Of a stretch of DNA of 64,000 nucleotides, positions 17,008 through 26,398 are shown one piece after another. Below the pieces are notes generated by a model, which did not search any database, was not told the origin of the DNA, and was given only the letters and a program-made list of their open reading frames with translations. Source of the stretch: an uncultured Alteromonadaceae bacterium (lineage in GTDB: Bacteria; Pseudomonadota; Gammaproteobacteria; Enterobacterales; Alteromonadaceae); contig CAJXMO010000010.1 of NCBI GenBank assembly GCA_913056495.1, positions 62,001-126,000 of the forward strand, written 5' to 3'. Numbering within the stretch: the first letter of the stretch is position 1; each line of letters begins with the position of its first letter. Both the position numbers and the translations under genes were made by a program.

Positions 17008-18886
17008 TTTGTAAAAAGAGACCCAACATCATTATGGTCCAGAGAGATGCTGAGTGATCGCTTTGCCCTGACTGATGTTGTTGGTTTAATTTTTCCAGTT
17101 GTGTTTGCTCAAATATATCTAGATTTTGGAGTGAAGAAGACTGTAATACTTTTTCTAGTTTGTCTTTTAAAGGCCCTCTTAACCACTGAGCCAGAGGTAT
17201 GCTAAACCCCATTTTTTTTCGGTATAAGTTATCGTGTGGTAGATGTGGCTCCAGCGCAGATTTCAAACTGGCTTTACCTTCACCTTGCTTTAGATTTTGA
17301 GTCGATGGCACTTTGAAAGCCCATTCAATAAAAGTGTGGTCCAGCATAGGAACTCTGACCTCTAAAGCATGTGCCATACTGGCTCTATCCACTTTTGTTA
17401 AAATATCACCTGTCATCCAGGTTTTAAAATCAAGATATTGGATCATTTTTAAAGGGTCTTTAAACGTCTTGCCCTTCAGCACCTGATCAAATACCTTGAC
17501 TGAATTATATCCATTTAATTTCTGCTTAAAGCTTTTGCTATAAAGCTTTTGACGTTCATCCTGTCTCAGTTTACTCATACTATTCAGATAGGCATGCGCA
17601 CTGGACATGCCTAATGATTGAAATGTTGTTTTTGCACGCAAAAATTGGGGAGCCCAGTCTGCCTTGGGATATATTTTGCCGAGGCTCGAAAATAAAGGTT
17701 TGCGTATCGAAAATGGAATTTTATTCCGTGCTCGCTCTTCCTGCATATGAAATTTATATCTTCGATAACCAGCAAATATTTCATCACCACCATCACCGGA
17801 TAAGCATACGGTGACATGTTTTTTCGCCATTTCACAAACACGGTAAGTAGGCAAGGCTGAACTATCCGCATAGGGCTCATCGTAAATTTGAGTCAGCTTG
17901 TCTATTAGATCAAAATCTTCATGGTTGACAATTTCAACTCTGTGTTCTGTTTTATAGCGGTCAGCTACGAGTTGTGCAAAATCAGTTTCATTAAATTCGG
18001 GTACATCAAACCCAATCGCGCATGTATTGACTGGTTTTTGCTGCAGCTGAGACATCATTGCAACCACTGCGCTAGAGTCGACACCTCCAGATAAAAAGGC
18101 ACCCAGAGGCACTTCAGATACCAGCCGCAAATTAACTGCGTCTTTAAGTTTTTTTATCAGTTCTTCATTACTGGTTTCTTCATTTGGATATGATGCTTCA
18201 TTCCAAGGTAGATCCCAGTATTGGGTTTGTTTGACCGTGGTCTTATCGGATTTTTTTATATGAAGGTAATGCCCTGCTTGTAGTTTATACACATTTTTAT
18301 AAATGCATTTAGGATCCGGAATATAGCCTAGCGTTAAATAGTCTTCAATTGCTTCGGGATCGAGCTCTCTCGGGCAATTTGGGTGTTGTTTTAGTACTTT
18401 CAGTTCTGAACCAAAAATAAGGTCATCGCCGGTAATTGCATAGTGAAGGGGTTTTTCACCTATTCTGTCGCGAGCAATAAATAATTCTTGTTTATTATTA
18501 TCCCACAAGGCAAATGCAAACATGCCATTAAAATGAGAAAGGCAGTCAACACCCCATTCTTCCCAGGCGTGAACTATCGTTTCTGTATCACTGTGAGTTT
18601 TAAAGGTATGACCAAGGGTTTTTAATTGTTCTGCAATCGTTTGAAAGTTATAAATTTCACCGTTAAACACAACAACAACCTGGTCGTCTTCATTAAAGAT
18701 GGGTTGATGACCACCGGCTAAGTCGATTATTGACAAGCGTCTGTGCGCCAAACCTACGCCGCATTGATTGTAATACCCCTGATCATTAGGACCTCTATGC
18801 TGTTGCGCATTATTCATTTTTTCCAATAATGCCTGCTCAATATTTTTATGGGGTTTAAAGGATAATATACCGGCAATTCCACACAT
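16982..18886 (-). CDS. exosortase A system-associated amidotransferase (asparagine synthetase B family)
   Basis: A 634-residue, full-length glutamine-hydrolysing asparagine synthetase homologue. The mature chain begins MCGIAGIL, so Cys2 is the glutaminase nucleophile; HRRLSIIDL and FNGEIYNF follow in the class II amidotransferase domain. The synthetase domain has the PP-loop FLSGGVDSSAVVAMM at about residue 264 and SGDGGDEIFAGY at about residue 349. By recall this matches the family named exosortase A system-associated amidotransferase 1 (TIGR03108). In these loci it is thought to amidate a component of the exopolysaccharide; the substrate is not established. It lies between two GT4 genes in the conserved part of the run. 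Confidence 0.9.
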   Translation of the reverse strand: MCGIAGILSFKPHKNIEQALLEKMNNAQQHRGPNDQGYYNQCGVGLAHRRLSIIDLAGGHQPIFNEDDQVVVVFNGEIYNFQTIAEQLKTLGHTFKTHSDTETIVHAWEEWGVDCLSHFNGMFAFALWDNNKQELFIARDRIGEKPLHYAITGDDLIFGSELKVLKQHPNCPRELDPEAIEDYLTLGYIPDPKCIYKNVYKLQAGHYLHIKKSDKTTVKQTQYWDLPWNEASYPNEETSNEELIKKLKDAVNLRLVSEVPLGAFLSGGVDSSAVVAMMSQLQQKPVNTCAIGFDVPEFNETDFAQLVADRYKTEHRVEIVNHEDFDLIDKLTQIYDEPYADSSALPTYRVCEMAKKHVTVCLSGDGGDEIFAGYRRYKFHMQEERARNKIPFSIRKPLFSSLGKIYPKADWAPQFLRAKTTFQSLGMSSAHAYLNSMSKLRQDERQKLYSKSFKQKLNGYNSVKVFDQVLKGKTFKDPLKMIQYLDFKTWMTGDILTKVDRASMAHALEVRVPMLDHTFIEWAFKVPSTQNLKQGEGKASLKSALEPHLPHDNLYRKKMGFSIPLAQWLRGPLKDKLEKVLQSSSLQNLDIFEQTQLEKLNQQHQSGQSDHSASLWTIMMLGLFLQNEATENAA

Positions 18887-18895
18887 ATAGGTTTC

Positions 18896-20017
18896 CTATT
18901 GATAAAGTCTTTGGTAGCGGTTGACCATATTTTCTTCGCTAAAACGTTCAACGACTTCTTTACGCGCAGCTATTCTCATGTTTTGAAATTGTATTTCATC
19001 TTTTACCGAGAACATGTTTAACATGGCTGCAGCTAATTGCTCTGCATTGGCTGGAGGAACTAATAAAGCCGTCTTTTCTGAAACAATTTCAGGAATACCA
19101 CCCACATTAGTGCTAATAACTGGTAAACCTGTCGACATTGCTTCTAACATTGTCATTGGGATACCTTCGCCAAGAGATGACATAATGAAAGTATCAAATG
19201 AATGGTAAACCTTCTCCATATCGTGACGTGCACCAGCAAACCAGATATTGTCCGAAACAGGAAGACAATCAACCTGTTCTTCAAGAGTTGAACGAAGAGG
19301 GCCGTCACCAATAATAGATAGCTGAGTAGATTGTGAAAAGTGTTTGTCTTGTATACAGGCGAGGGCATAAGCGCTAATTAAGAGTTTATGATCTTTTATT
19401 GCCTGTAGTCGGCCTACGCACCCAAATACAAATTTATTTTGTTGCGTATTATTTATTACAATTTTATGCGTTTTAAGCTGATATTTATCGGTATCTATTC
19501 CGTTGTATATGAGTTCACATTTGCCGGGGGCAATGTTTACTGTGTGCTTCAACCACAGGTATAAGTCTTCAGAGACACAAACGAATTTATTCAGAAAAGG
19601 CGAAACTATTTTTCTTAATAGTTGATATTTTTTGTTCTTTCCTTCCGGGTCATAAATATCGCGCCCATGCTCAGCATGTATTCGATTTTGAATACCTGAC
19701 AATAAACCACAAACTTGATATTCAAGTGTTGGTAAATTGTAGCTGTGAAGGACATCAGCTTTCAGTTGCCATAATTTTTTTAAGACGTGCCAGAATGCTT
19801 TCCAGCTATGCCCCTCTGGTTTATGAATCGCGTACAGATTGACATCTTTTTCGATTAGCTTTGAAAATTCATCTGAGTAATCAGTTAACGCAATAACAGA
19901 ATGTTTATACTGTTCTGAAGGCATTGCATTAATGCAATTCACTAGGACTCTTTCGAGTCCGCCTATATCTAACCTGTAGATCAGATGTACAACATGTATA
20001 GGTTTATTTGGTTTCAT
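18896..20017 (-). CDS. XrtA-associated family 4 glycosyltransferase (PEP-CTERM/EpsH1-type sugar transferase, group 2)
   Basis: 373 residues. The N-terminus (VHLIYRLDIGGLERVLVNCINAMP) is the signature of the sugar transferases that accompany exosortase A (TIGR03088 by recall). The donor domain shows VFGCVGRLQAIKDHKLLI (about residue 203), IIGDGPLRSTLEE and SSLGEGIPMTMLEAMSTGLPVISTNVGGIPEIV. It overlaps the exosortase gene by 14 bp. It is expected to act in the cytoplasm on the lipid-linked polysaccharide precursor. Confidence 0.9.
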   Translation of the reverse strand: MKPNKPIHVVHLIYRLDIGGLERVLVNCINAMPSEQYKHSVIALTDYSDEFSKLIEKDVNLYAIHKPEGHSWKAFWHVLKKLWQLKADVLHSYNLPTLEYQVCGLLSGIQNRIHAEHGRDIYDPEGKNKKYQLLRKIVSPFLNKFVCVSEDLYLWLKHTVNIAPGKCELIYNGIDTDKYQLKTHKIVINNTQQNKFVFGCVGRLQAIKDHKLLISAYALACIQDKHFSQSTQLSIIGDGPLRSTLEEQVDCLPVSDNIWFAGARHDMEKVYHSFDTFIMSSLGEGIPMTMLEAMSTGLPVISTNVGGIPEIVSEKTALLVPPANAEQLAAAMLNMFSVKDEIQFQNMRIAARKEVVERFSEENMVNRYQRLYQ

Positions 20018-21443
20018 CTTTAATTTTCAGCTGTTTAAAACTTTTCATCAGAGCCTGCCAGTTAGCTTCGTTATAATCATCCGGGATTTGAACCGCTATA
20101 AAATAACCGGCTCCCTGTTGCTGGGTGAGTTTACTTTTTAACTGTGCTAACTTAGTGGTGAGTGTGTTGCTACTTTGTTGAGTTTGTACCTGATACCAGT
20201 ATCTTAACCTGATGTTTTGACCCTGAACATTTACCAAGTTCAACTGGGTATAAGTAGCATCGTCCAGCCTTATATTTTTACTCTGTTGCAAACTCCATTT
20301 ATCAATATTGAAATATCTGTGTAAACCACTGACCAATTCGTGTGACTGACTATCTTGAAAATATTGGGCAATGTAAATGGGTAATGAATTTACTTCCCCC
20401 AGCCACTCTGTCTGAGCGTCTTTAAAAATTGGTTGCCAGCTTAGCGAGGACTTTCGATTTATATTTTTAAATATGACGGGCATTTGCTGGTTTATACTTA
20501 TGGTTTTTTCAGGTGTGGAATGATTCAGATAATTCAGATAGATAGCTGGCGCAAACAGAATACTGGCAAGCAACCCACAAAGATAAGGGTTTAATTTGAC
20601 CGCATATTGTTTTGATTTAGTTTCAGATACAGGCTCTGGGTCTTGTCCAAATCGACCCAGCCAAAACAAGAGCAAAATAATAAAAGCAAAGAAGAACCAG
20701 CCATAGATCAAGTGATCAGCTCCGGTTGCGTATTTCATATCGGAGTAATAACCAATCACAATGATCCCGAACGCCCGAATACCATTAGCAATTATGGGTA
20801 ATGCGAAAGCAATCAGAATGAATAAACAGCGCTTCCATAATTTTTGATAGTTTACATATGCATACAGGCAGCCTAATGCTATCGAAGCAATTAAAAAACG
20901 AATACCAGCACATGCTTCGGCTACTTCAAAAGTACCATTCGGGATGTACAGGTATAAGCCTTCCTGATAAACCGGTATATTGATCAAGTTTAATAAAAAT
21001 ACGCTAAGCTGTGCTGTGATATCCTGCAAAGCCGGTACAAACTCTTCCCCGAAAGGAATTGCAAAAATGAGATAAGCGATGGGAAAAATAACCTGAAATA
21101 CAAAGCGCCAGCCAAACATAGCAGTAATGCAGGCTACCAAGGACAGGTATGCACACAACTGTGTAAATAGATTGATACCTAAGAGACTGACAGCAATAAA
21201 TAAAGATTGCACTAAAATCAAGGGAAACAGCCAGCCCCATTCACTTTTTTGTAGACTATATTCTAAGTTATCTTTTTTAAGCCAGATAAGATAAATAACA
21301 ATTGGCAGAATGAAAAAACCATGTGTATAGGTATTGGAGTGATACCAGACATGTACCATATCTGTAAGTGCTGAGTAATAACTCAGCAACCAACTAACTA
21401 ATACCCCTATACCATAGATGAGTGCTTTGTGATTTGCCGTCAT
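20004..21443 (-). CDS. xrtA: exosortase A fused to an EpsI domain
   Basis: A 479-residue protein. Residues 1-270 form a multi-spanning membrane domain with about eight segments and the exosortase catalytic set: Cys178 in EACAGIR, Arg223 in ANGIRAFG and His244 in ADHLIYGW. Residues about 310-479 are a periplasmic EpsI/DUF3485-type domain (ISINQQMPVIFKN to the end). Exosortases cleave the C-terminal PEP-CTERM sorting signal and hand the protein to the cell envelope, by analogy with sortases. The gene is embedded in the polysaccharide run, overlapping its downstream neighbour by 14 bp. No protein with a PEP-CTERM tail was found in the window, so its substrates must be encoded elsewhere. Confidence 0.92.
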   Translation of the reverse strand: MTANHKALIYGIGVLVSWLLSYYSALTDMVHVWYHSNTYTHGFFILPIVIYLIWLKKDNLEYSLQKSEWGWLFPLILVQSLFIAVSLLGINLFTQLCAYLSLVACITAMFGWRFVFQVIFPIAYLIFAIPFGEEFVPALQDITAQLSVFLLNLINIPVYQEGLYLYIPNGTFEVAEACAGIRFLIASIALGCLYAYVNYQKLWKRCLFILIAFALPIIANGIRAFGIIVIGYYSDMKYATGADHLIYGWFFFAFIILLLFWLGRFGQDPEPVSETKSKQYAVKLNPYLCGLLASILFAPAIYLNYLNHSTPEKTISINQQMPVIFKNINRKSSLSWQPIFKDAQTEWLGEVNSLPIYIAQYFQDSQSHELVSGLHRYFNIDKWSLQQSKNIRLDDATYTQLNLVNVQGQNIRLRYWYQVQTQQSSNTLTTKLAQLKSKLTQQQGAGYFIAVQIPDDYNEANWQALMKSFKQLKIKDETK

Positions 21444-21460
21444 ATCCGTATGTTCCCCGA

Positions 21461-22669
21461 TTACTCTATCAAAATTTCATCAAAAGGTTTTAATACTGCT
21501 TGCCACTGGTAATGCGATTGAATCATTTCCAGATTCAGTTCACCTACCTTTGTATTTGTTGTTTTGTCAGATATTAGTGACTGAATCGCCAGCAATGTCT
21601 CTTCAGGCGAATCTTTGACGTATTGTTGTTGCAGACTTGGCAATTCAATGCCTTCAGCAGCCATACTTGTCATAACAACTGATTTTGCCATAGCCATGGC
21701 TTCTAATACTTTATTTTGAATACCTCGGGCGATTCGCATGGGAGCGACAACTAATGTCGCAGCTTTGATATATGGCCGTACATCAGCGACTCTACCCGTC
21801 ACATTCACACCATTTAACAGAGCTAGCGATTTTACTTGCTCGGTCGGGTTTCCGCCAACGATGTAAAAAGTCAATTCTGGTATTTGTTTTTTTAACTGAG
21901 GCCAGACTGTCTCGCAAAACCAAACAACAGCATCTACATTGGCCCAATAATCCATTGCTCCGGTAAAACAGATACTTGGAGGCTGGCTCTGTAAAGGAAT
22001 AATATCCGTTGCTCCGGGATTAAAGTAATCAGAATCAACGCCATTTCTTACGGCGTACACTTTCTCTGCGTGAGCGGCATCTTGCTGTTGTTTGAAATGA
22101 TCAGCTTCATCTTCAGAAACAAATACGCTTGCTTGAAAATGAGCGCAGATAGCTTTCTCGTAGCGGGCGAGCTTTTTATATTCCCTATGATAAACCCAGC
22201 GCATCAATCCTTTTTTTCCTTCTGCATATTGTCGCCACTTATCTGAATCTACGTCGACAAAATCTATGACTTTGGTAACAAAGTTGTAGCGCGGCAGTTC
22301 AAGGTATTGAGCCATTGATGAAGAATATATAAATGCTTTATTCAGTTCTATATGAGATGAGATTACCTGTTCTACCCAGGCCTTCATTTGCCAGTCTGAA
22401 TAATAAGGTTTGGTTATAGGCTCGCCTGTCAGAAACGAAGTACAGCCTTTCAGCGTCGCTCGTTTTTTATGAAGCGGCAGAATGCAGGTCGATTTGCAGT
22501 ATTTTTTAAGTTCTTCAAGATACTGCCAGTCATCCTCATCATCGACAAATGCGCCTAAATATATATCGTAGGATTGACTCAAATATTTGAGGATATTAAA
22601 TGAACGAATTTTATCACCCTTGTTGGGTGGAAAAGGGATGCGGTGGCATAAAAACAACAAAGGTTCCAT
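21461..22669 (-). CDS. XrtA-associated sugar transferase (PEP-CTERM/EpsH1-type, group 1)
   Basis: 402 residues with the N-terminal signature FLCHRIPFPPNKGDKIRSFNILKYL typical of the group 1 sugar transferases found with exosortase A (TIGR03087 by recall). The GT-B donor domain shows ICFTGAMDYWANVDAVVWF (about residue 229), YIVGGNPTEQVKSL and APMRIARGIQNKVLEAMAMAKSVV, in which KVLEAMA carries the donor-site glutamate. It lies 17 bp upstream of xrtA and 12 bp downstream of the FemAB-like gene. Confidence 0.9.
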   Translation of the reverse strand: MEPLLFLCHRIPFPPNKGDKIRSFNILKYLSQSYDIYLGAFVDDEDDWQYLEELKKYCKSTCILPLHKKRATLKGCTSFLTGEPITKPYYSDWQMKAWVEQVISSHIELNKAFIYSSSMAQYLELPRYNFVTKVIDFVDVDSDKWRQYAEGKKGLMRWVYHREYKKLARYEKAICAHFQASVFVSEDEADHFKQQQDAAHAEKVYAVRNGVDSDYFNPGATDIIPLQSQPPSICFTGAMDYWANVDAVVWFCETVWPQLKKQIPELTFYIVGGNPTEQVKSLALLNGVNVTGRVADVRPYIKAATLVVAPMRIARGIQNKVLEAMAMAKSVVMTSMAAEGIELPSLQQQYVKDSPEETLLAIQSLISDKTTNTKVGELNLEMIQSHYQWQAVLKPFDEILIE

Positions 22670-22681
22670 ACTCGCAGATCC

Positions 22682-23719
22682 TTAGCCTAAATATTTGGAA
22701 AGAAGCGGACCCAGGATTTGACTTGCCCACAATGGTAGTTTTTGCCACATTTTAATAAACATTTTGTACTTAGGGTTATTCGGGCTTAGATTTGGCAACT
22801 CTTTGGCTTTTACCAGGTAGTATTGATAGTGCAATGGCTGTGGTTCCATCCCCCAGTGTTTTTTATACTTGTAAGCGCCTGATTCATTTTTACTTCGGCC
22901 AAAATCGAAGCTATTACAGTTTTTATCTTTGACAGCGTGACACATTAGCGAATAATACATGAGATCATTACTTTTAAGCTGTCTTGCTTCGTTTAAACCA
23001 CCACCGTAATAGGGTAATACTTCATTTTTAAAGTAAAAGCTTAATACGGCAGAAACGGGTTTATTCTGATGCGTTACCGCCATAAGTTCACATAAAGCAC
23101 CAAATTCTTTTTTTAAGTTCTTAAAGTATTTTGCCGGAAAAACAGGTGTTCCTAAATTACGAACGCTTTGTGCATAAACATCATGAACATCCTTTACATC
23201 GGCATCAAAGTCAGTATTCAGTGGCTCTTTCAAGGAATGGCGGATAACGGCTCTTTGTTTCTTTTTAATGCCTGCAAGTACAGTTTCGTCTGTATCTCCC
23301 AGTGCATAAGTGAAATAAGAATGGACGCTTTTAGTAATAAATTTGTCATTGTCTTGAGGACTTTTATACCTTAATTCCAGGTAATCAACATTTAACTGTT
23401 CTGCCAATTTTATAGCATGATCTTCAAGCTCTTTTTTGACTTCATCAGAGTTAGCAATTGCGCCCCCATAGACACAAAATGGGGTTGAAACGAGAGAGTG
23501 GCCAAAGAGGGCACTTTTTTGCTCAACCAGCGGTAATATACCGACTATTTCCCCTTGCTCATCCTCAGCGTAATAATAGTAGCATTTATGCTGATAAGTG
23601 TTTTGAATAACTCTTTGCCAGCCCGCCAAATGAAAAAAAGTGCCTTCATTGTGATGGTGAACAAAATCATCCCATCTAGTAGAGTTTGCCTCTGGTGCTA
23701 GTTGTTGAATCAACGCCAT
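22682..23719 (-). CDS. FemAB-like protein of the exosortase A system
   Basis: 345 residues with a GNAT-related double fold of the FemAB type: FVHHHNEGTFFHLAGWQRVI at the N-terminus, LVSTPFCVYGGAIA near residue 76, and a C-terminal NSFDFGRSKNESGAYKYKKHWG at about residue 268, the same pattern as the XrtA-associated FemAB family (TIGR03019 by recall). FemAB enzymes use aminoacyl-tRNA to add amino acids to a cell-wall precursor; in these loci the role is unproven, but adding an amino acid to the polysaccharide is a reasonable guess. It lies 62 bp after the deacetylase gene. Confidence 0.9.
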   Translation of the reverse strand: MALIQQLAPEANSTRWDDFVHHHNEGTFFHLAGWQRVIQNTYQHKCYYYYAEDEQGEIVGILPLVEQKSALFGHSLVSTPFCVYGGAIANSDEVKKELEDHAIKLAEQLNVDYLELRYKSPQDNDKFITKSVHSYFTYALGDTDETVLAGIKKKQRAVIRHSLKEPLNTDFDADVKDVHDVYAQSVRNLGTPVFPAKYFKNLKKEFGALCELMAVTHQNKPVSAVLSFYFKNEVLPYYGGGLNEARQLKSNDLMYYSLMCHAVKDKNCNSFDFGRSKNESGAYKYKKHWGMEPQPLHYQYYLVKAKELPNLSPNNPKYKMFIKMWQKLPLWASQILGPLLSKYLG

Positions 23720-23781
23720 TTTGTATCGCTCTTATTTTAATTAAAGCTATGGTTACTGCTGAGCTTGTTTATAATTTTTAC

Positions 23782-24624
23782 TTATTTTATTTGATAAACA
23801 TCTTGCATGGTTGACCAGTGGTAGCGATTTAATAATGTCGCTAGCCTTGCTTCCATTTTATCCAGATTCAAATAGTGTCTGAATTTGGATTTGAACGGCG
23901 CATTTTCAACTCTGGGCTGATCCGGATCTATTTCCCAGGGGTGGAAATAAAACGAATAAGGTTGCTGTTCCTGTGCATGATACTTATCCACTAATGCATG
24001 TGCTAAAAACGTGGGGTAGAGTCTGAAATAGCCCCCGCCCCCTATAGGTAACTGTTTGCCGGCTAACTTGAGGGTAGGAACCGGAATTTCGGTGATGCCC
24101 TCAGGTCTCTTATACTTAAATCTGGGCCAGTGGGGGGTGCCGTATAAATCGTGTTTTACCGGGTAAGTACTTGAGCTGTATAGAAAACCTAATTCGGTTA
24201 AAACTTCAAATGCCCATTCGTTTGATTCATCAATAGAAAAACTGGGTGCTCGATAGCCAATAACAGCTGCACCTATAGTATCCTCTAGATGTTTTTTAGA
24301 TCGCTCTACATCCGATTTGAATACTTCGGGTGTTTGTGTCGTCGCACGTCGATGAGCATAACCATGGCTGGCAACCTCATGCCCACGCTGATGAATATCT
24401 CTAAGCAATTGAGGATATTTTTCACCGACTGCACCTAGAATAAAAAAGGTCGACTTACACTTGTGGCTGTCGAACAAATCCAGAAGTCGATATGTATTGT
24501 GTTCTACCCGATGCGGGATTGTGTCCCAATCGCTGCGACTAAATTGTTTTTCAAATGCAGATACATGGAAATAATCTTCAACATCTACGGTCATTGCATT
24601 AATGATCGGTGATTTCTTTTTCAC
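23782..24624 (-). CDS. XrtA-associated polysaccharide deacetylase (DUF3473 type)
   Basis: 280 residues. The N-terminus AMTVDVEDYFHVSAFE has the Asp pair of the NodB homology domain in its variant form, EVASHGYAHRRA (about residues 85-96) supplies the metal-binding histidines, and the C-terminal FYFHPWEIDPDQPR is the hallmark of the DUF3473 subfamily found beside exosortase A (TIGR03006 by recall). It probably removes acetyl groups from amino sugars of the exopolysaccharide. There is no obvious signal peptide. It ends 2 bp from the initiating transferase gene, so the two are cotranscribed. Confidence 0.92.
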   Translation of the reverse strand: MKKKSPIINAMTVDVEDYFHVSAFEKQFSRSDWDTIPHRVEHNTYRLLDLFDSHKCKSTFFILGAVGEKYPQLLRDIHQRGHEVASHGYAHRRATTQTPEVFKSDVERSKKHLEDTIGAAVIGYRAPSFSIDESNEWAFEVLTELGFLYSSSTYPVKHDLYGTPHWPRFKYKRPEGITEIPVPTLKLAGKQLPIGGGGYFRLYPTFLAHALVDKYHAQEQQPYSFYFHPWEIDPDQPRVENAPFKSKFRHYLNLDKMEARLATLLNRYHWSTMQDVYQIK

Positions 24625-24626
24625 GC

Positions 24627-26042
24627 TTAACGCCCTTTACCAAATAGTATAATTTCAAAGGTTCTAAGCAGAATCAGTAAATCAAACATGATTGATCTAT
24701 GTTTTATATAATAGAGATCAAATTTAAGTTTTTCGATTGTATCTTCAGAAGTTGAGCCATAAGGGTATTTAAGTTGAGCCCAGCCGGTTAACCCAGGTTT
24801 TACATTATGCCTTTGGTTATAATAAGGTATGTCTTTTATAAATTGGGTAACAAATTGAGGTCGCTCAGGTCTTGGGCCGACAAATCCCATTTCACCTTTA
24901 AACACATTAAATAACTGAGGTAACTCGTCAATTCTGTATTTGCGGATAAACTTACCAACTTTAGTCGTTCTATCGTCATTTTTTTGAGCGAATTGTGCGC
25001 CAGATTTTTCCGCATCCGGTCCCATACTTCTGAACTTGATTATTTTGAAAATACGTCCGTCTAAACCTATTCTTTCTTGTTTATAAAATACGGATGCCCC
25101 CGTTTTTCGGCCATCTTCAAGATAAATAAGCAGTGCCGTAAACAGCATAATTGGCCAGGTAATTAAAAATATTACAAAGCCCATGAAAGCGTTGAAAAGA
25201 TAATCCAATGAATCGCGAAGGTGATTGTTGGTATTAAAGCCGTTTGAGTAGATAACCCAACTTGGATAAATCAGGTTAACGGCTACCTGACCTGTTTCTC
25301 GTTCAATGAAATCGAGAATATCTGTTATCTCAATGCCTCGAATTTTAAAATTAAATAAAGCTTCAAGGGGGAGGGCATTTCGTCTTTCGTCACAGGCAAT
25401 GATAATTTCCTGAACATCATTCTCGATAACAAACTTTTCCAAATCTTTTTGCACATCTATTTCAATGGTTGTTTCGTTAACTATGCTATTTTTTTTATCA
25501 CCTGGCAAAGGTACAAAACCAACTAAATTAATGCCTCTACGGTCTGCTTTACGCCTCATTCTGCGCTCTATTATAGAAGCCCGCTCGCCTGCACCTATTA
25601 CTAAAACGTCTTTCCGAGAAAAACCAAACCATTCGTTATCAATAATGACATATCTGAATGCTGTAAGCCCAATAACACTAATGATGGCAGTGTAAGGGAT
25701 AAAAAATGGATTAACTTCAAGACTGGTAAATAAATTCAATAAGACTGCGTCTTGCAGGAAATAAGCAAGCCCGACACTCACCAAAAGTCTTCTGATTACA
25801 CCACTGATTGATTCTCTCAAACGAAGCTCGTAAAGACCCACTGATAAAATTGCCAGTTGAGTGGTAACAACAAAAATCAGTACATTAGTTACATGGACTT
25901 GAAGTGTGGTGAAATCGTCAAAAGGATAGTTTAATGAAGATAAATACAAACCCACATACCCTGCAATGCACAGAATAGTTGTTTCTATTATTATTAGAGG
26001 TTTTATTTTCTGGTGTGTGTGGCCAGAATAAGTATAAGCCAT
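24627..26042 (-). CDS. undecaprenyl-phosphate initiating sugar transferase, XrtA system type (EpsB2-like)
   Basis: 471 residues. Residues about 14-125 have four to five membrane segments; residues 140-240 form a nucleotide-binding-like domain (VLVIGAGERASIIERRM); after another membrane segment at about residue 280 comes the bacterial sugar transferase domain with YKQERIGLDGRIFKIIKFRSM, RIDELPQLFNVFKGEMGFVGPRPERP and VKPGLTGWAQL. This domain transfers a sugar-phosphate to undecaprenyl phosphate, the first step of repeat-unit assembly. It is the first gene of the minus-strand run, divergent from the export genes. Its own ribosome-binding site is weak. Confidence 0.92.
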   Translation of the reverse strand: MAYTYSGHTHQKIKPLIIIETTILCIAGYVGLYLSSLNYPFDDFTTLQVHVTNVLIFVVTTQLAILSVGLYELRLRESISGVIRRLLVSVGLAYFLQDAVLLNLFTSLEVNPFFIPYTAIISVIGLTAFRYVIIDNEWFGFSRKDVLVIGAGERASIIERRMRRKADRRGINLVGFVPLPGDKKNSIVNETTIEIDVQKDLEKFVIENDVQEIIIACDERRNALPLEALFNFKIRGIEITDILDFIERETGQVAVNLIYPSWVIYSNGFNTNNHLRDSLDYLFNAFMGFVIFLITWPIMLFTALLIYLEDGRKTGASVFYKQERIGLDGRIFKIIKFRSMGPDAEKSGAQFAQKNDDRTTKVGKFIRKYRIDELPQLFNVFKGEMGFVGPRPERPQFVTQFIKDIPYYNQRHNVKPGLTGWAQLKYPYGSTSEDTIEKLKFDLYYIKHRSIMFDLLILLRTFEIILFGKGR

Positions 26043-26398
26043 ACCTGTCTATATTCCATTTAAAGTCTGTACTACTTAATTTACCTTTGGCTATGTAATA
26101 AAATAACAACACAACGACCAACGGCTGTACAACGCTCATCCGACTGCTAATCTAAATTACAGATAAAACGTATTATTATTTGTACTAGAGTATACTATGG
26201 GAGTATTTTAACAACAACAGCTTTGATTTATATCATGGTAATTGAAATAAACTTGATTTTAGTATGGATTTAAAGTGACTGTTGGTCAAAAAAATTTTAC
26301 TTGGGTGTTTGATTGATTTAATTTGGTAATCCTCTATTATAAGTTTATAAGTGATATATAACTCTAAAAAATCAACTACAATTTAAAGGAATAACCAA
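26043..26398. promoter_or_regulatory. divergent regulatory region between the two polysaccharide transcription units
   Basis: These 356 bp separate the initiating transferase gene (minus) from the export lipoprotein gene (plus) and must hold both promoters. The region is AT-rich. The only clear core promoter is the plus-strand one at 26313-26340. On the minus strand several A/T-rich hexamers could serve, but none stood out. No -24/-12 sigma-54 element, as known upstream of some PrsR-controlled genes, was recognised. Confidence 0.55.
26313..26340 (+). promoter_or_regulatory. candidate sigma-70 promoter for the export operon
   Basis: TTGATT (26313-26318) and TATTAT (26335-26340) are separated by 16 bp and lie about 60 bp before the ATG at 26399. 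A ribosome-binding site AAAGGA ends 8 nt before that ATG. Assigned by eye only. Confidence 0.45.

Noticed and set aside
10439..26042. A novel defense or secondary-metabolite system among the asparagine-synthetase-like genes
   Set aside because: The surrounding glycosyltransferases, flippase and exosortase core explain these genes as exopolysaccharide synthesis and modification.
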